A stretch of 29,293 bases of DNA from a virus: IMG/VR virus record IMGVR_UViG_3300030098_001867, positions 1-29,293 of that record. One strand, written 5' to 3'. The translations under genes and the position numbers were made by a program. A model generated the notes under the pieces. That model made no database searches. It saw nothing but the letters and a program-made list of their open reading frames with translations, and had not been told where the DNA came from. Of the stretch, positions 22,437 through 29,248 are shown piece by piece (the first letter of the stretch is position 1; each line of letters starts with the position of its first letter).

Positions 22437-22447
22437 CGGAGTTATTG

Positions 22448-23167
22448 TTAATAGTTGATTAATTCACCCAACAACTTGTACCGAGCAAGGATGCTTTGTA
22501 ATTCACGGTAGTTGCCGTAGAGTGGCGTTAGCTTCAAGATTTTCTCAGTGATTTCTTTCGGGTTATCGAAACCTTGCTTCTTGATATATAGAGCAAGGTC
22601 ATCTGGTCTATCTCGGAGTGGTGTGGTTTGGATAACAAAGACGCTGATCCTGTGGAATAGGTCGAGGCGAAAGCTGCCTTCCCTTACCATCTCACGCAAA
22701 TCCCTGTTTGTAGAACAGACAATTCGACACTTGGACTTAACCATCTTTGTTGCTCCGACTTTGCGAAACTTCTTCTCTTGTATGTACCGCAATAATTTGG
22801 GCTGTAAGGGAAGCGGTAACTCACCAATTTCATCGAGGAATAGAGTGCCATCTTCTGCATGTTGCACTAGGCCACCTGTTTCACGGGTTGCTCCCGTGAA
22901 TGAACCTTGCATGTGACCATACATAAGAGATTCAAAAAGATCTTCAGCCAGTGTGGTTGTGTTAACGGCTACAAAGTTGGAGCCGCGAGTTGTGTCTTTA
23001 CGAGTACGCTTGCCGTGTAGAATTTCAGCAAAATGCTCTTTACCCGTACCAGACTCCCCCGTCACCAAGACGGGGGAGTCGTGACATGCTAACACTTGAG
23101 CAAATCTAATTTGCTCAAGCATGTGCGGATCTTGCGTGATAAGTTTACTCATCCTTGTACTCATCAA
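22448..23167 (-). CDS. Stand-alone sigma-54 activator ATPase (NtrC/PspF-type AAA+), no receiver, no HTH
   Basis: Bacterial enhancer-binding proteins hydrolyse ATP to open promoters bound by sigma-54 RNA polymerase. This 239-residue protein contains the whole AAA+ core: Walker A GESGTGKE (37-44), the sigma-54 contact loop as GSFTGA (88-93; consensus GAFTGA), Walker B TLFLDEIGELP (108-118), sensor I CSTNRDL (151-157), arginine fingers in FRLDLFHRI (R167, R173) and sensor II GNYREL (218-223). It starts directly at the core, with no response-regulator or GAF domain, and stops 16 residues after sensor II with no helix-turn-helix. HTH-less activators that work from solution are known in Helicobacter and Chlamydia. 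A matching -24/-12 promoter lies just downstream, so it probably activates the phage's own replication genes. ATG-ATG start; the Met at residue 6 is an alternative. Confidence 0.92.
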   Translation of the reverse strand: MMSTRMSKLITQDPHMLEQIRFAQVLACHDSPVLVTGESGTGKEHFAEILHGKRTRKDTTRGSNFVAVNTTTLAEDLFESLMYGHMQGSFTGATRETGGLVQHAEDGTLFLDEIGELPLPLQPKLLRYIQEKKFRKVGATKMVKSKCRIVCSTNRDLREMVREGSFRLDLFHRISVFVIQTTPLRDRPDDLALYIKKQGFDNPKEITEKILKLTPLYGNYRELQSILARYKLLGELINY

Positions 23168-23339
23168 TTATAACTTCACTCGTTATGGCTTCCTCTAATA
23201 GTTTAGACCAATTCCAATCACTAGGATGATCGTTGTAGGATGACCACTCAAACGAGAGTGTTATCGTAATCCACTGTTTTTTCTCTGGCTCAACAGGAGG
23301 ATGTTCATTCTCTCGTTGACCCCATGCATCAAGTGTCAT
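23145..23339 (-). CDS. Small acidic protein before the sigma-54 activator (64 aa)
   Basis: The ATG overlaps the DUF932 gene's stop by ATGA (23336-23339) and its end overlaps the activator's start by 23 bases, so the three are likely one translation unit. It is Trp-rich (four or more Trp) and acidic: KKQWITITLSFEWSSYNDHP, NWSKLLEEAI, ending in DEYKDE. No known domain. It could modulate the neighbouring activator, as small partners do for PspF, but that is only positional. Confidence 0.55.
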   Translation of the reverse strand: MTLDAWGQRENEHPPVEPEKKQWITITLSFEWSSYNDHPSDWNWSKLLEEAITSEVIIDEYKDE

Positions 23340-24094
23340 GTTAGCTTTGCAAGGATTTGCTTGGAGACACGTTGCGTTAACTCAAACTTATCATCAGCAA
23401 GAGGCGTGAGATATTGAGTGACAGCATTGTATAGATTGTAAGTGCTGCGTGTTCTGTCCAGATCATAGGTTGGCTTTAGCCAGATCTTCTTGATCTCCTC
23501 AATATGTTTCTTGGCAACTTTGACAGGCTTCTCTGCAAGCGAATCCAAGAACTCCGTACCTTCAAGCGGAGTAATTAGTTTGGTTGACATGTGCTTGAAG
23601 AATTCAACAGAAGCAATCCAGCTTTCTTTGGATGCCTTAATCGTCTCTTCAAGGAACTCCAAGTTAATGTTGGTCGAGTGTTGGCGACTCACTTGTTTGC
23701 TGTCCGACATCACAATCATGCCGTTGGAGCAAACCATGCGAAGTAAACCAGCCCCCAACATAACACCAGTTGAACCATCGTATGAGTTCTTGGCCAACAG
23801 GCGAAAGCCAACATCATCTCCCGGTTGTATTTGACGGCGTTGATCGTTGAAATCATAGACGGCATAGATGCGCCGACCACCGTTGATTGAATAGACCTTG
23901 CGCTTGTAAGGGCCAAAGTCCAGATTATCCTCGATAGTATCGAGAACATTTTGGTGATGAATAATCTTGTACTTGTCTGATGTAACAGCAAGGCATTCAC
24001 CTGTGTCTTGTCGAAAGTTTCCTTTGTAACCTTCGATCTTGTTTCCTCCTCGATCAAAAATTGATCGACTAACGACTTGATAGTTATAGTTCAT
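23336..24094 (-). CDS. DUF932 (phage/plasmid-like) protein
   Basis: The 252-residue protein matches the DUF932 plan: an early Y-K-x-N-F-R..TGECLAVTSDKYKII-HHQNVLDTIE (about 22-55), GRRIYAVYDF (about 73-82), DVGFRLLAKNSYDGSTGVML (about 94-113) and RMVCSNGMIV (about 119-128). DUF932 proteins occur in phages and mobile elements; function is not established, though several sit in anti-defence or replication clusters. It overlaps the upstream 78-residue gene by 11 bases and the downstream gene by ATGA. Family call is fairly sure, role is not. Confidence 0.8.
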   Translation of the reverse strand: MNYNYQVVSRSIFDRGGNKIEGYKGNFRQDTGECLAVTSDKYKIIHHQNVLDTIEDNLDFGPYKRKVYSINGGRRIYAVYDFNDQRRQIQPGDDVGFRLLAKNSYDGSTGVMLGAGLLRMVCSNGMIVMSDSKQVSRQHSTNINLEFLEETIKASKESWIASVEFFKHMSTKLITPLEGTEFLDSLAEKPVKVAKKHIEEIKKIWLKPTYDLDRTRSTYNLYNAVTQYLTPLADDKFELTQRVSKQILAKLT

Positions 24095-24320
24095 ATATTA
24101 GTTTGTCTATTTCTTTTAGGTTTTTGTCATGTATTGTGACGTATGTGAATGCAAACACATACGCACGTTTATAGCCCTCAACACAAGTGTTGAGGACTCC
24201 GCATTTTTCGATGATTTTAAGGCAAGATCTGTTGTTGATTCTCTTGCAGATTCGATGCATCCATTCATCCAGAAGTTCCTCATCGGGCGGAATCTCCCAA
24301 GCATATCGGTGAATTACCAC
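24084..24320 (-). CDS. Unknown protein with GTG start (78 aa)
   Basis: The frame opens with GTG (plus strand CAC at 24318-24320) and reads MVIHRYAWEIPPDEELLDEW, then a helical KRINNRSCLKII and a strand-rich end (KRAYVFAFTYVTIHDKNLKE). No ATG is in frame until residue 21 (MHRICKR), which would delete the distinctive WEIPPDEE start. It follows a 74-base gap and overlaps the DUF932 gene by 11 bases. No ribosome binding site is clear. Start is uncertain; the protein is probably real. Confidence 0.5.
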   Translation of the reverse strand: MVIHRYAWEIPPDEELLDEWMHRICKRINNRSCLKIIEKCGVLNTCVEGYKRAYVFAFTYVTIHDKNLKEIDKLIYEL

Positions 24321-24384
24321 GGGTACAAATAATGTTGCTATTGGTTATGATGCTGGTATGGCTTACAACCGGCACACAAAACAT
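24280..24384 (-). CDS. Possible 34-residue Cys-containing peptide in the gap
   Basis: From ATG 24384 the minus strand has an open frame of 34 codons ending in TGA at 24280-24282, reading MFCVPVVSHTSIITNSNIIC and ending DSAR. It spans most of the 74-base gap and overlaps the 78-residue gene in another frame by 41 bases. Support is weak: chance frames this short are common. It is listed because it starts just after the preceding stop and would fill the gap. Confidence 0.2.
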   Translation of the reverse strand: MFCVPVVSHTSIITNSNIICTRGNSPICLGDSAR

Positions 24385-24394
24385 AGCGATTGGT

Positions 24395-24739
24395 TCACCA
24401 AAAACATTCATAGGTTACAGTGCAGCCATCGGCAAGTGCTTTCCTTGCTTTTGCAACGAAGTTTAAATCATTGGTAGTGTGATAATTCATATCATCATAC
24501 GAATCTCTACCAAAGAAGAATCCCTCAGTCTTCGGCAACATTGCACCACGGACTGTCTCTTCTAGTTCATCTATATCATCAGAAGTTAATTCAATTGGTA
24601 TCAAATTGAATACTTCGTCACCACCTCGACTGCGATAGAGATTATCCATCCAGCCTTGTAGCCGATTGTGCTTGCGCCACTCGGCTAATGTTATTTCCTT
24701 GCCACCTTTTGTGGCATACGCTCTTTGATCTAGTCCCAT
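24395..24739 (-). CDS. Conserved phage hypothetical protein, MGLDQxAYA family (114 aa)
   Basis: It opens MGLDQRAYATKGGKEITLAE, then WRKHNRLQGWMDNLY, and later GFFFGRDSYDDMNY and ARKALADGCTVTYECFW. This whole pattern recurs in a small protein found widely in phages of diverse hosts, sometimes mislabelled phosphoglycerate kinase; function is unknown. The statement is from memory of the family, not a search. It overlaps the upstream gene by 10 bases. No catalytic residues can be assigned. Confidence 0.75.
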   Translation of the reverse strand: MGLDQRAYATKGGKEITLAEWRKHNRLQGWMDNLYRSRGGDEVFNLIPIELTSDDIDELEETVRGAMLPKTEGFFFGRDSYDDMNYHTTNDLNFVAKARKALADGCTVTYECFW

Positions 24740-24945
24740 TTATTTTCCTTTCTTGCCCAGCGCACCCATTTGTCAGGATTGCCGTAGATTTTTCTTGCCC
24801 TGTTTATCCTATACTTTTTGTCAGGATAATTTGTCTTGTAGTTTGCTGTTCTACTTTCATGTAGACCAACCTCACTCCTATTCAGTCCATGCCGTATAGC
24901 AAACTTCTTAAAAGCATCATCAAAACTTTTACAATAATTATTCAT
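24730..24945 (-). CDS. Small basic protein of unknown function (71 aa)
   Basis: It reads MNNYCKSFDDAFKKFAIRHG... and ends KWVRWARKENKWD; it is rich in Lys, Arg, Asn and Tyr, with helical halves (DDAFKKFAIRHGL; YRINRARKIYG). The basic character would suit nucleic-acid binding. It overlaps the upstream 104-residue gene by ATGA and the MGLDQ-family gene by 10 bases, supporting translation. No family recognised. Confidence 0.6.
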   Translation of the reverse strand: MNNYCKSFDDAFKKFAIRHGLNRSEVGLHESRTANYKTNYPDKKYRINRARKIYGNPDKWVRWARKENKWD

Positions 24946-25256
24946 ATTAGTCCTATATAAGAATTAAAAATTGAGTAGTCTTTTGGTGGTAGTACTTCTA
25001 GTGGAGGAATGCAACAGTGTACCTTGTGTTCTAGCATGTACTTGTATTGATCTATTGTTTTGTTGCACTCAGGTGGATCTTCCCAATCGTTGATATAAGA
25101 TTCAAAGTACTTGTTTTTAGCCGGATACTTTCGCAGCACAAGTTGACCATTGCTTTTCTGAGTTAACCAATTGCGTGAAAACTTGCTGTTGTGATGCTTA
25201 CCTCTTCTAGACCGTTTGCCGTAAGCAAAATCATTATCCCACCAATTATAGTCCAT
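24942..25256 (-). CDS. Small Tyr/Trp/Lys-rich protein of unknown function (104 aa)
   Basis: The frame opens MDYNWWDNDFAYGKRSRRGK, is aromatic and basic in the first half, and contains a Cys pair (HKVHCCIPP) near residue 81. It overlaps the upstream gene by 11 bases and the downstream gene by ATGA. Unusual composition (many Trp, Tyr, Asn and Lys) is common in phage early proteins that bind host factors. No motif permits a call. Confidence 0.6.
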   Translation of the reverse strand: MDYNWWDNDFAYGKRSRRGKHHNSKFSRNWLTQKSNGQLVLRKYPAKNKYFESYINDWEDPPECNKTIDQYKYMLEHKVHCCIPPLEVLPPKDYSIFNSYIGLI

Positions 25257-25647
25257 ATCTGCTAACCCTTTCTATTCCTAATTCATCTCGCAGTGTGTTT
25301 GGATAAAAGTCTATTACCTTGTACCAACTCCGACTGTCAATAGGTTGTGTCCATTGATGGCCCACAAATGAACCGAGGTATTGTTCGTGGTCCTCTTGAA
25401 AGAACCGAATACTTCTATCATACTCAGCAAACAAGGCGTTGAGTCTTGACTTGGTTGTGGGTGTTGGCCAACCCGCTAGTGTAACGAAGAGTTGACCGTT
25501 GCGTCGTCGAGCAATAACGTGACCGTGCAAGATTAACTCAGTCATTGGCCCAGCGATTGTCTTTGTTGTTCTAACTTGCGTATTGTCGCGTGTGAATTTG
25601 CGATCATTGCGAAATGCGCGAGCTGCGTCTTGTGCTATTTTTCTCAT
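25246..25647 (-). CDS. Conserved phage hypothetical protein, MRKIAQxAxxAF family (133 aa)
   Basis: It starts MRKIAQDAARAFRNDRKFTR, followed by DNTQV...ELILHGHVIARRRNG and a WPTPTTKSRLNAL stretch. The run K-I-A-Q-x-A, N-T-x-V, LHGxxIA-R and GW-x-T-TTKSRLNAL recurs in a common small phage protein of unknown function, here extended by about 50 C-terminal residues. Basic and probably nucleic-acid binding. ATGA overlap with the HNH gene upstream. Confidence 0.7.
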   Translation of the reverse strand: MRKIAQDAARAFRNDRKFTRDNTQVRTTKTIAGPMTELILHGHVIARRRNGQLFVTLAGWPTPTTKSRLNALFAEYDRSIRFFQEDHEQYLGSFVGHQWTQPIDSRSWYKVIDFYPNTLRDELGIERVSRYGL

Positions 25648-26876
25648 ACTATTTTCTTTCCTTTCTTTAGGTTGTCAACCGCCCATAGCGGTTGTAAATT
25701 TGACCAATGAAAGCATTCACGCTGCTCCTCTTCATTGGTTAGATCAAATGCCGCACATGGCATGATGTGGTCGATGTGAATTTTACCGCCGGATTTTAGG
25801 AATACATCCCAGTTCATGCCCGCTGTGAACTTTGATTCAATGTGAATCACCAAGTCATCAAAGGAGCAACCTACTAATTCTTCAGTAGACATTCTTTTTT
25901 TCAAGCCTGACTCTAGCATTAATGCATCTCTCACCCTACCTCTCAGGCGACAGGCCACTGCGTATGATGGACTTGTTTTTCTTAAAGTTCTCATATAGGT
26001 GTTTCTCTTTAGTTGAGCCTCACGGTTGTTCCTCATTCTGTTGAGGTGTCTCAGGTAGTTCTTCTCTACCATCTCCGGGTGTAGTTCCCTGTAGTGCTTT
26101 ACGGAACAAGCTTGGGAGCAGTATCTTTTAGGATTGTGGCTCCTGTTAAGTCTGCCTTTTGTAGTGGTGAAAGTGTTTGAACATTCGGGACGTTTACACA
26201 CCGCTTGCACCTTTTCCACAAGCGGTTTTGCCCAACTCTTTGCAGCTATACGCATGGCCAAGGTATAGCATTTTTTGTTGCAGTATTTCTGTGATGAATA
26301 AATAAATGGGATGGATTTCTCTACTCTACCGGCCCAATCCCGTGAGCCGACTTTGGCCAGCGATTCTGCTTCACTGACTTTCTTGTATGTTCTCACACCG
26401 ATGGTGAACTTGAACCACTCACCACACTGGACACAATTCCTTCCATGTTCTTTTTTCTGGTTTTCTTTTGTCTTCTGTCTGCACCTTGCTAGGTGTGCTT
26501 CATACTCAGGGCTTTTCTTTTGCTTACGCATTCTTGCTTTGCTCTCACAACTCTTGGCCCCATAGCTACAATAATTAAGCATCTTGTTTGGACACTCATA
26601 CCTATAGGCAAGCATCTCTTTGCCACACTCGTCACACTTTTTCTTGAGCTTTCTTCTTTCTGCTCTTTGCTCATCGTTCAGCCTTGCACCTTCTCCTCTT
26701 GACTGTCTTTTCCTTTCCGCAAAACGTTGGGCGCATTTAGTTGAGCAATACTTGGGCCTCTTGCCGTTGGAGTATGTGCCTGTTTCAGGGTTGTATGTAG
26801 ATATATGATTGGTTTGATTTCTCTTGGTGGGATCAAACATCTTGTCACACCACTCACACTTGATTTGTAGGATCAT
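25644..26876 (-). CDS. HNH endonuclease with four zinc-knuckle repeats (410 aa)
   Basis: The C-terminus holds an HNH nuclease: HIDHIMPCAAF (D369, H370), then WSNLQPLW (N393) and DNLKKGKK (401-408), an arrangement common in phage HNH proteins. Before it lie four Cys4 repeats, each CxxC or similar plus YC-x(2-6)-C: C7/C10/C44/C48, C81/C84/C103/C110, C148/C151/C199/C203 and C227/C232/C253/C257. Each should bind a zinc in a treble-clef or TRASH-like knuckle and probably gives DNA specificity. ATGA overlaps on both sides show it belongs to the operon instead of interrupting a gene. It may be a homing-type or host-DNA-degrading nuclease; the target is unknown. Confidence 0.85.
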   Translation of the reverse strand: MILQIKCEWCDKMFDPTKRNQTNHISTYNPETGTYSNGKRPKYCSTKCAQRFAERKRQSRGEGARLNDEQRAERRKLKKKCDECGKEMLAYRYECPNKMLNYCSYGAKSCESKARMRKQKKSPEYEAHLARCRQKTKENQKKEHGRNCVQCGEWFKFTIGVRTYKKVSEAESLAKVGSRDWAGRVEKSIPFIYSSQKYCNKKCYTLAMRIAAKSWAKPLVEKVQAVCKRPECSNTFTTTKGRLNRSHNPKRYCSQACSVKHYRELHPEMVEKNYLRHLNRMRNNREAQLKRNTYMRTLRKTSPSYAVACRLRGRVRDALMLESGLKKRMSTEELVGCSFDDLVIHIESKFTAGMNWDVFLKSGGKIHIDHIMPCAAFDLTNEEEQRECFHWSNLQPLWAVDNLKKGKKIV

Positions 26877-27646
26877 GTTGTGGCCTCCAGTTGTGCGCCG
26901 TTGATAGGAGAGTAGGCGTTGCCGTCTTCAACGAAGATCAGTCCTTGACCTCGCAGTTGTGGATCATCAGTTGCCTTGTAGGTTTTAAGGTCTTCGCAAC
27001 CGTCTCCATAGAAGTTGTAACCGTCGTCTGTGTACCAAGAGTGTGAGTTGTCGTTTGTTCCAAATGGCATGATGGTTTGCTTGGGGTCAAGCGTGTTTGG
27101 CGCGTAAAGATGTGCGTCTGTGTAGTAAAAAACCTCTTCGCCACAACTAAAGATGCGTGGCATTGTGTACCCACCACGAACATCAGCACCGTTGTGGACT
27201 TGGATTGCCACATAATCATCGCAACCGTGAATGGTGAATTGTGTGTACTGTATTGTTTGTGACAGCAGACACTCACCATTGTAAGTATTCTCACCCACTG
27301 GATCTTGACCTATAATAGAAGTTGCGTTGAAACACTTGATGAAGTTCTCAACTACTGTCGGCCAGTGTAAATCAACTTGTGATTTGCGTGTAGCAAACTT
27401 TTGAAAAGCAGAATCAATGCGCTCATCGTAGTCTAGCCTGTCGATCATCCAGTGGTAGAGGCTGTGAGTAATGCAGATGTCTAGTTCATCTTTGTAGATT
27501 GAGAACTCCGCTGTTGTCTCTGGCTCGTTGTCGAAATCACGGCCTTGGTTGCGTTGCCAGTGGCGATTATTTGCCCCGCCACTATCTAACATGTGACGGC
27601 CTGTGTTCTCTGTCAGCATTTGCTTGACTATGGTTTCAGTTTTCAT
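26873..27646 (-). CDS. Conserved hypothetical protein, LTENTGRHxLDSGGA family (257 aa)
   Basis: It opens MKTETIVKQMLTENTGRHML, followed by DSGGANNRHWQRNQGRDF. That TGRH-x-LDSGG-A-x-x-R-x-W-x-RN run recurs in a family of phage and plasmid proteins of unknown function, recalled rather than searched. The middle is beta-rich with DICITHSLYHW and HGCDDYVAIQVHNGADVRGG. No membrane helix. It overlaps the HNH gene by ATGA and the upstream gene by 11 bases. Likely an early host-takeover or metabolism protein. Confidence 0.75.
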   Translation of the reverse strand: MKTETIVKQMLTENTGRHMLDSGGANNRHWQRNQGRDFDNEPETTAEFSIYKDELDICITHSLYHWMIDRLDYDERIDSAFQKFATRKSQVDLHWPTVVENFIKCFNATSIIGQDPVGENTYNGECLLSQTIQYTQFTIHGCDDYVAIQVHNGADVRGGYTMPRIFSCGEEVFYYTDAHLYAPNTLDPKQTIMPFGTNDNSHSWYTDDGYNFYGDGCEDLKTYKATDDPQLRGQGLIFVEDGNAYSPINGAQLEATT

Positions 27647-28142
27647 GGTAGTGTATAGTTACATTTGTATTTTTTAGTTTTCCTTTTCTTATTAGATTCT
27701 GCACACGCAGAATAAAATTCTCAGAGTGTGTGGGGATTAATACTTTCAAGGTGAATAATTCATCTAGTTTTTCACGCAACCCCATCAGATCGGCAATTGG
27801 CCACTCGTAAATTAGGTTAAGAATTAGATTAGGCAATTCACATTGTATGGCAGGGTGCAAATGTTCTTCAGGGAAAGGCCAAACGCAGTTTATTTTGTTG
27901 TCTACTGCGTATGTGAAATGCAAAAGTGAGTTGTAAATGGTTGATTCACCGTTGCCCATCATTTTTGGTGAATCTTGTGTACCAATGAGCTTGTTAGATA
28001 GGGCTTGCGCTCTTTTTTTATTTGTTGATTTCGGAAGTTCTTTAATCTCTGGCCAAGTATATGCAAGGGGATCATAAGAAATGCGCGGTCCACACAAGAT
28101 ATTTAGCCAAGATGTTTCTAATTTTTGTGATTTTATTTCCAT
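27636..28142 (-). CDS. Unknown helical protein (168 aa)
   Basis: The sequence reads MEIKSQKLETSWLNILCGPRISYD..., a region with TWPEIKELPKSTNKKRAQAL, and a helical C-terminal half (ELPNLILNLIYEWPIADLMG, LREKLDELFTLKVLIPT). No catalytic motif, no membrane segment. It overlaps neighbours by 10-11 bases on each side. A role cannot be assigned; position in the early block suggests host interaction. Confidence 0.65.
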   Translation of the reverse strand: MEIKSQKLETSWLNILCGPRISYDPLAYTWPEIKELPKSTNKKRAQALSNKLIGTQDSPKMMGNGESTIYNSLLHFTYAVDNKINCVWPFPEEHLHPAIQCELPNLILNLIYEWPIADLMGLREKLDELFTLKVLIPTHSENFILRVQNLIRKGKLKNTNVTIHYHEN

Positions 28143-28504
28143 ATTTCAACCCAAGGTAGCCGCTCTTTACAATGAGCGATAAAATCTGAGGTGCAATGAG
28201 ACTCCCAAGCACCCCAAACACAAGACTCCGTGTCTGTTTCCTCGTCAAATCGGTGATAGCATGTGACTCTGTTCCACCCACCAAATACATTTTTGTTTAT
28301 ACAAAAATCATCCAATGCCTCACACGCTGCAAATATATAAAAGCCAATTGCAGCAGCCAGTTCTTTGGGCGGTGGTCCACTTATGGTTGGAATTCCGTTG
28401 TTGTCTACGAAATCTTCAGCAGGGAATGTATTTTTAAATTGCTTATCGTTTGGCCTAGATAAGCCAAGATTTTTAGCAAATGTTTCAAGTTCTGATTTGT
28501 TCAT
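28133..28504 (-). CDS. Unknown small protein with C-terminal Cys/Trp cluster (123 aa)
   Basis: It reads MNKSELETFAKNLGLSRPND, then an Ala-rich helix (KELAAAIGFYIFAACEALDD), and a C-terminal section with several Cys, Trp and His (TCYHRFDEETDTESCVWGAW, SHCTSDFIAHCKERLPW). The Cys/His arrangement could bind a metal, but spacing does not match a named finger. It starts 10 bases after the perfect palindrome at 28515-28536. Confidence 0.6.
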   Translation of the reverse strand: MNKSELETFAKNLGLSRPNDKQFKNTFPAEDFVDNNGIPTISGPPPKELAAAIGFYIFAACEALDDFCINKNVFGGWNRVTCYHRFDEETDTESCVWGAWESHCTSDFIAHCKERLPWVEIWK

Positions 28505-28514
28505 TTATACAAAT

Positions 28515-28536
28515 GGGGGGTGCAATTGCACCCCCC
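28515..28536. repeat. Perfect GC-rich palindrome between two early genes
   Basis: GGGGGGTGCAA is followed at once by its exact reverse complement, giving an 11-bp-per-arm inverted repeat. As RNA it would form about a 9-bp stem of six G-C and three further pairs with an AATT loop. It lies 8 bases after the stop of the first early gene and 10 bases before the next ATG. On the minus strand it is followed by ATTTGTATAA, a poor T-tract, so a strong terminator is unlikely; attenuation, an RNase site or a protein operator are possible. Confidence 0.7.
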
Positions 28537-28544
28537 TTGTGGTT

Positions 28545-29135
28545 TTATGCGTTCAGTTTGTCGTGTTCTGCATCAAGCGCATCCATTTTGGCATAGATTT
28601 CATCTTGTGCTTTTCCTTTTGCTTTGCGGGATGCAATTTCAAGTTTCCTGCGTTCTTTGAATATTTCATCCATTCGCGCTTGCCGTTCCTCAGTCTCCTT
28701 TAGTTTGGTTTTGAGTGTAGATTGAGACTCGCCGGGAGTTCTGATTTTGAAGCACTCTTTACCGGCAAGAGCATTTGTGACATTGTCGAGCTTTGCCTCA
28801 ATGCCCAAGTTGTCAAGACGTTCACCATCTTTGCTGGTCTTTTGAGCGGTCTTAAATGCTCCATTGTTGAGCCGGTAGGCAATGGCGTCCCTAATGAATT
28901 CGTCTGCTTCACAATCAATTGAACCGTTATTTTTTAGTTGGCAAATCCAGTCAACGTAGTCTTGTAGATCGTTGACTGCTTGTGTTCCATAGGTGAATCC
29001 CCAATAGGTGAATGGTGTTTTCCCTTTTGAGCTATTTTCAAGAGCAAGCGTGAGTTGTGGTCCTTGTGAACCGTCTTCATTTACTAGGCAGACTGTCGCC
29101 TGCTTTCCGTCATTGGATATTAATTTAGTTTTCAT
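28545..29135 (-). CDS. First early gene: unknown helical/coiled-coil protein (196 aa)
   Basis: From ATG 29135 (MKTKLISNDGKQATVCLVNE) the protein is 196 residues: a strand-rich N-terminal half and a strongly charged C-terminal coiled coil (about residues 138-190, LKETEERQARMDEIFKERRK). An upstream in-frame TTG at 29150 would add five residues. It is the gene nearest the putative promoter at 29.17 kb and so would be the earliest product; such proteins often bind host polymerase or nucleoid, but nothing in it names a family. It is followed by the 28515-28536 palindrome. Confidence 0.65.
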   Translation of the reverse strand: MKTKLISNDGKQATVCLVNEDGSQGPQLTLALENSSKGKTPFTYWGFTYGTQAVNDLQDYVDWICQLKNNGSIDCEADEFIRDAIAYRLNNGAFKTAQKTSKDGERLDNLGIEAKLDNVTNALAGKECFKIRTPGESQSTLKTKLKETEERQARMDEIFKERRKLEIASRKAKGKAQDEIYAKMDALDAEHDKLNA

Positions 29136-29162
29136 ATGTAGTCTGGCCAAGCCAGTTCAAGG

Positions 29163-29191
29163 ATGATGCGGCAGGGGGTAAGTTTTGTCAA
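29163..29191 (-). promoter_or_regulatory. Sigma-70-type promoter for the leftward early genes
   Basis: On the minus strand TTGACA (29186-29191) matches the -35 consensus and CATCAT (29163-29168) matches four of six -10 bases, with 17-base spacing. The start would fall near 29156, about 20 bases before the first leftward ATG. AT-rich DNA lies immediately upstream. This is the only good leftward -35/-10 pair seen at the head of the block. Confidence 0.6.
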
Positions 29192-29198
29192 CCCTTAA

Positions 29199-29223
29199 TT
29201 TTTGAATTTTTCAAAAAATATTT
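29199..29223 (-). promoter_or_regulatory. AT-rich inverted repeat and UP-element-like tract
   Basis: TTTTTGAA (29199-29206) and TTCAAAAA (29210-29217) form a perfect inverted repeat with a three-base spacer. Read on the minus strand, 29207-29223 fits the UP-element core AAAWWTWTTTTNNNAAA at every defined base, although it begins about one helical turn farther from the -35 than usual. It may raise early promoter strength by contacting the polymerase alpha subunit, or be an operator. Confidence 0.45.
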
Positions 29224-29248
29224 AAGAAGGTTAGCGGGCTTGTGGTTG

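Noticed and set aside
24377-24395. TTGGTGAACCAATCGCT on the minus strand as a third sigma-54 promoter
   Set aside because: Has GG-N10-GC spacing, but the TGGCAC half matches poorly and the left part is a small palindrome overlapping a stop codon.
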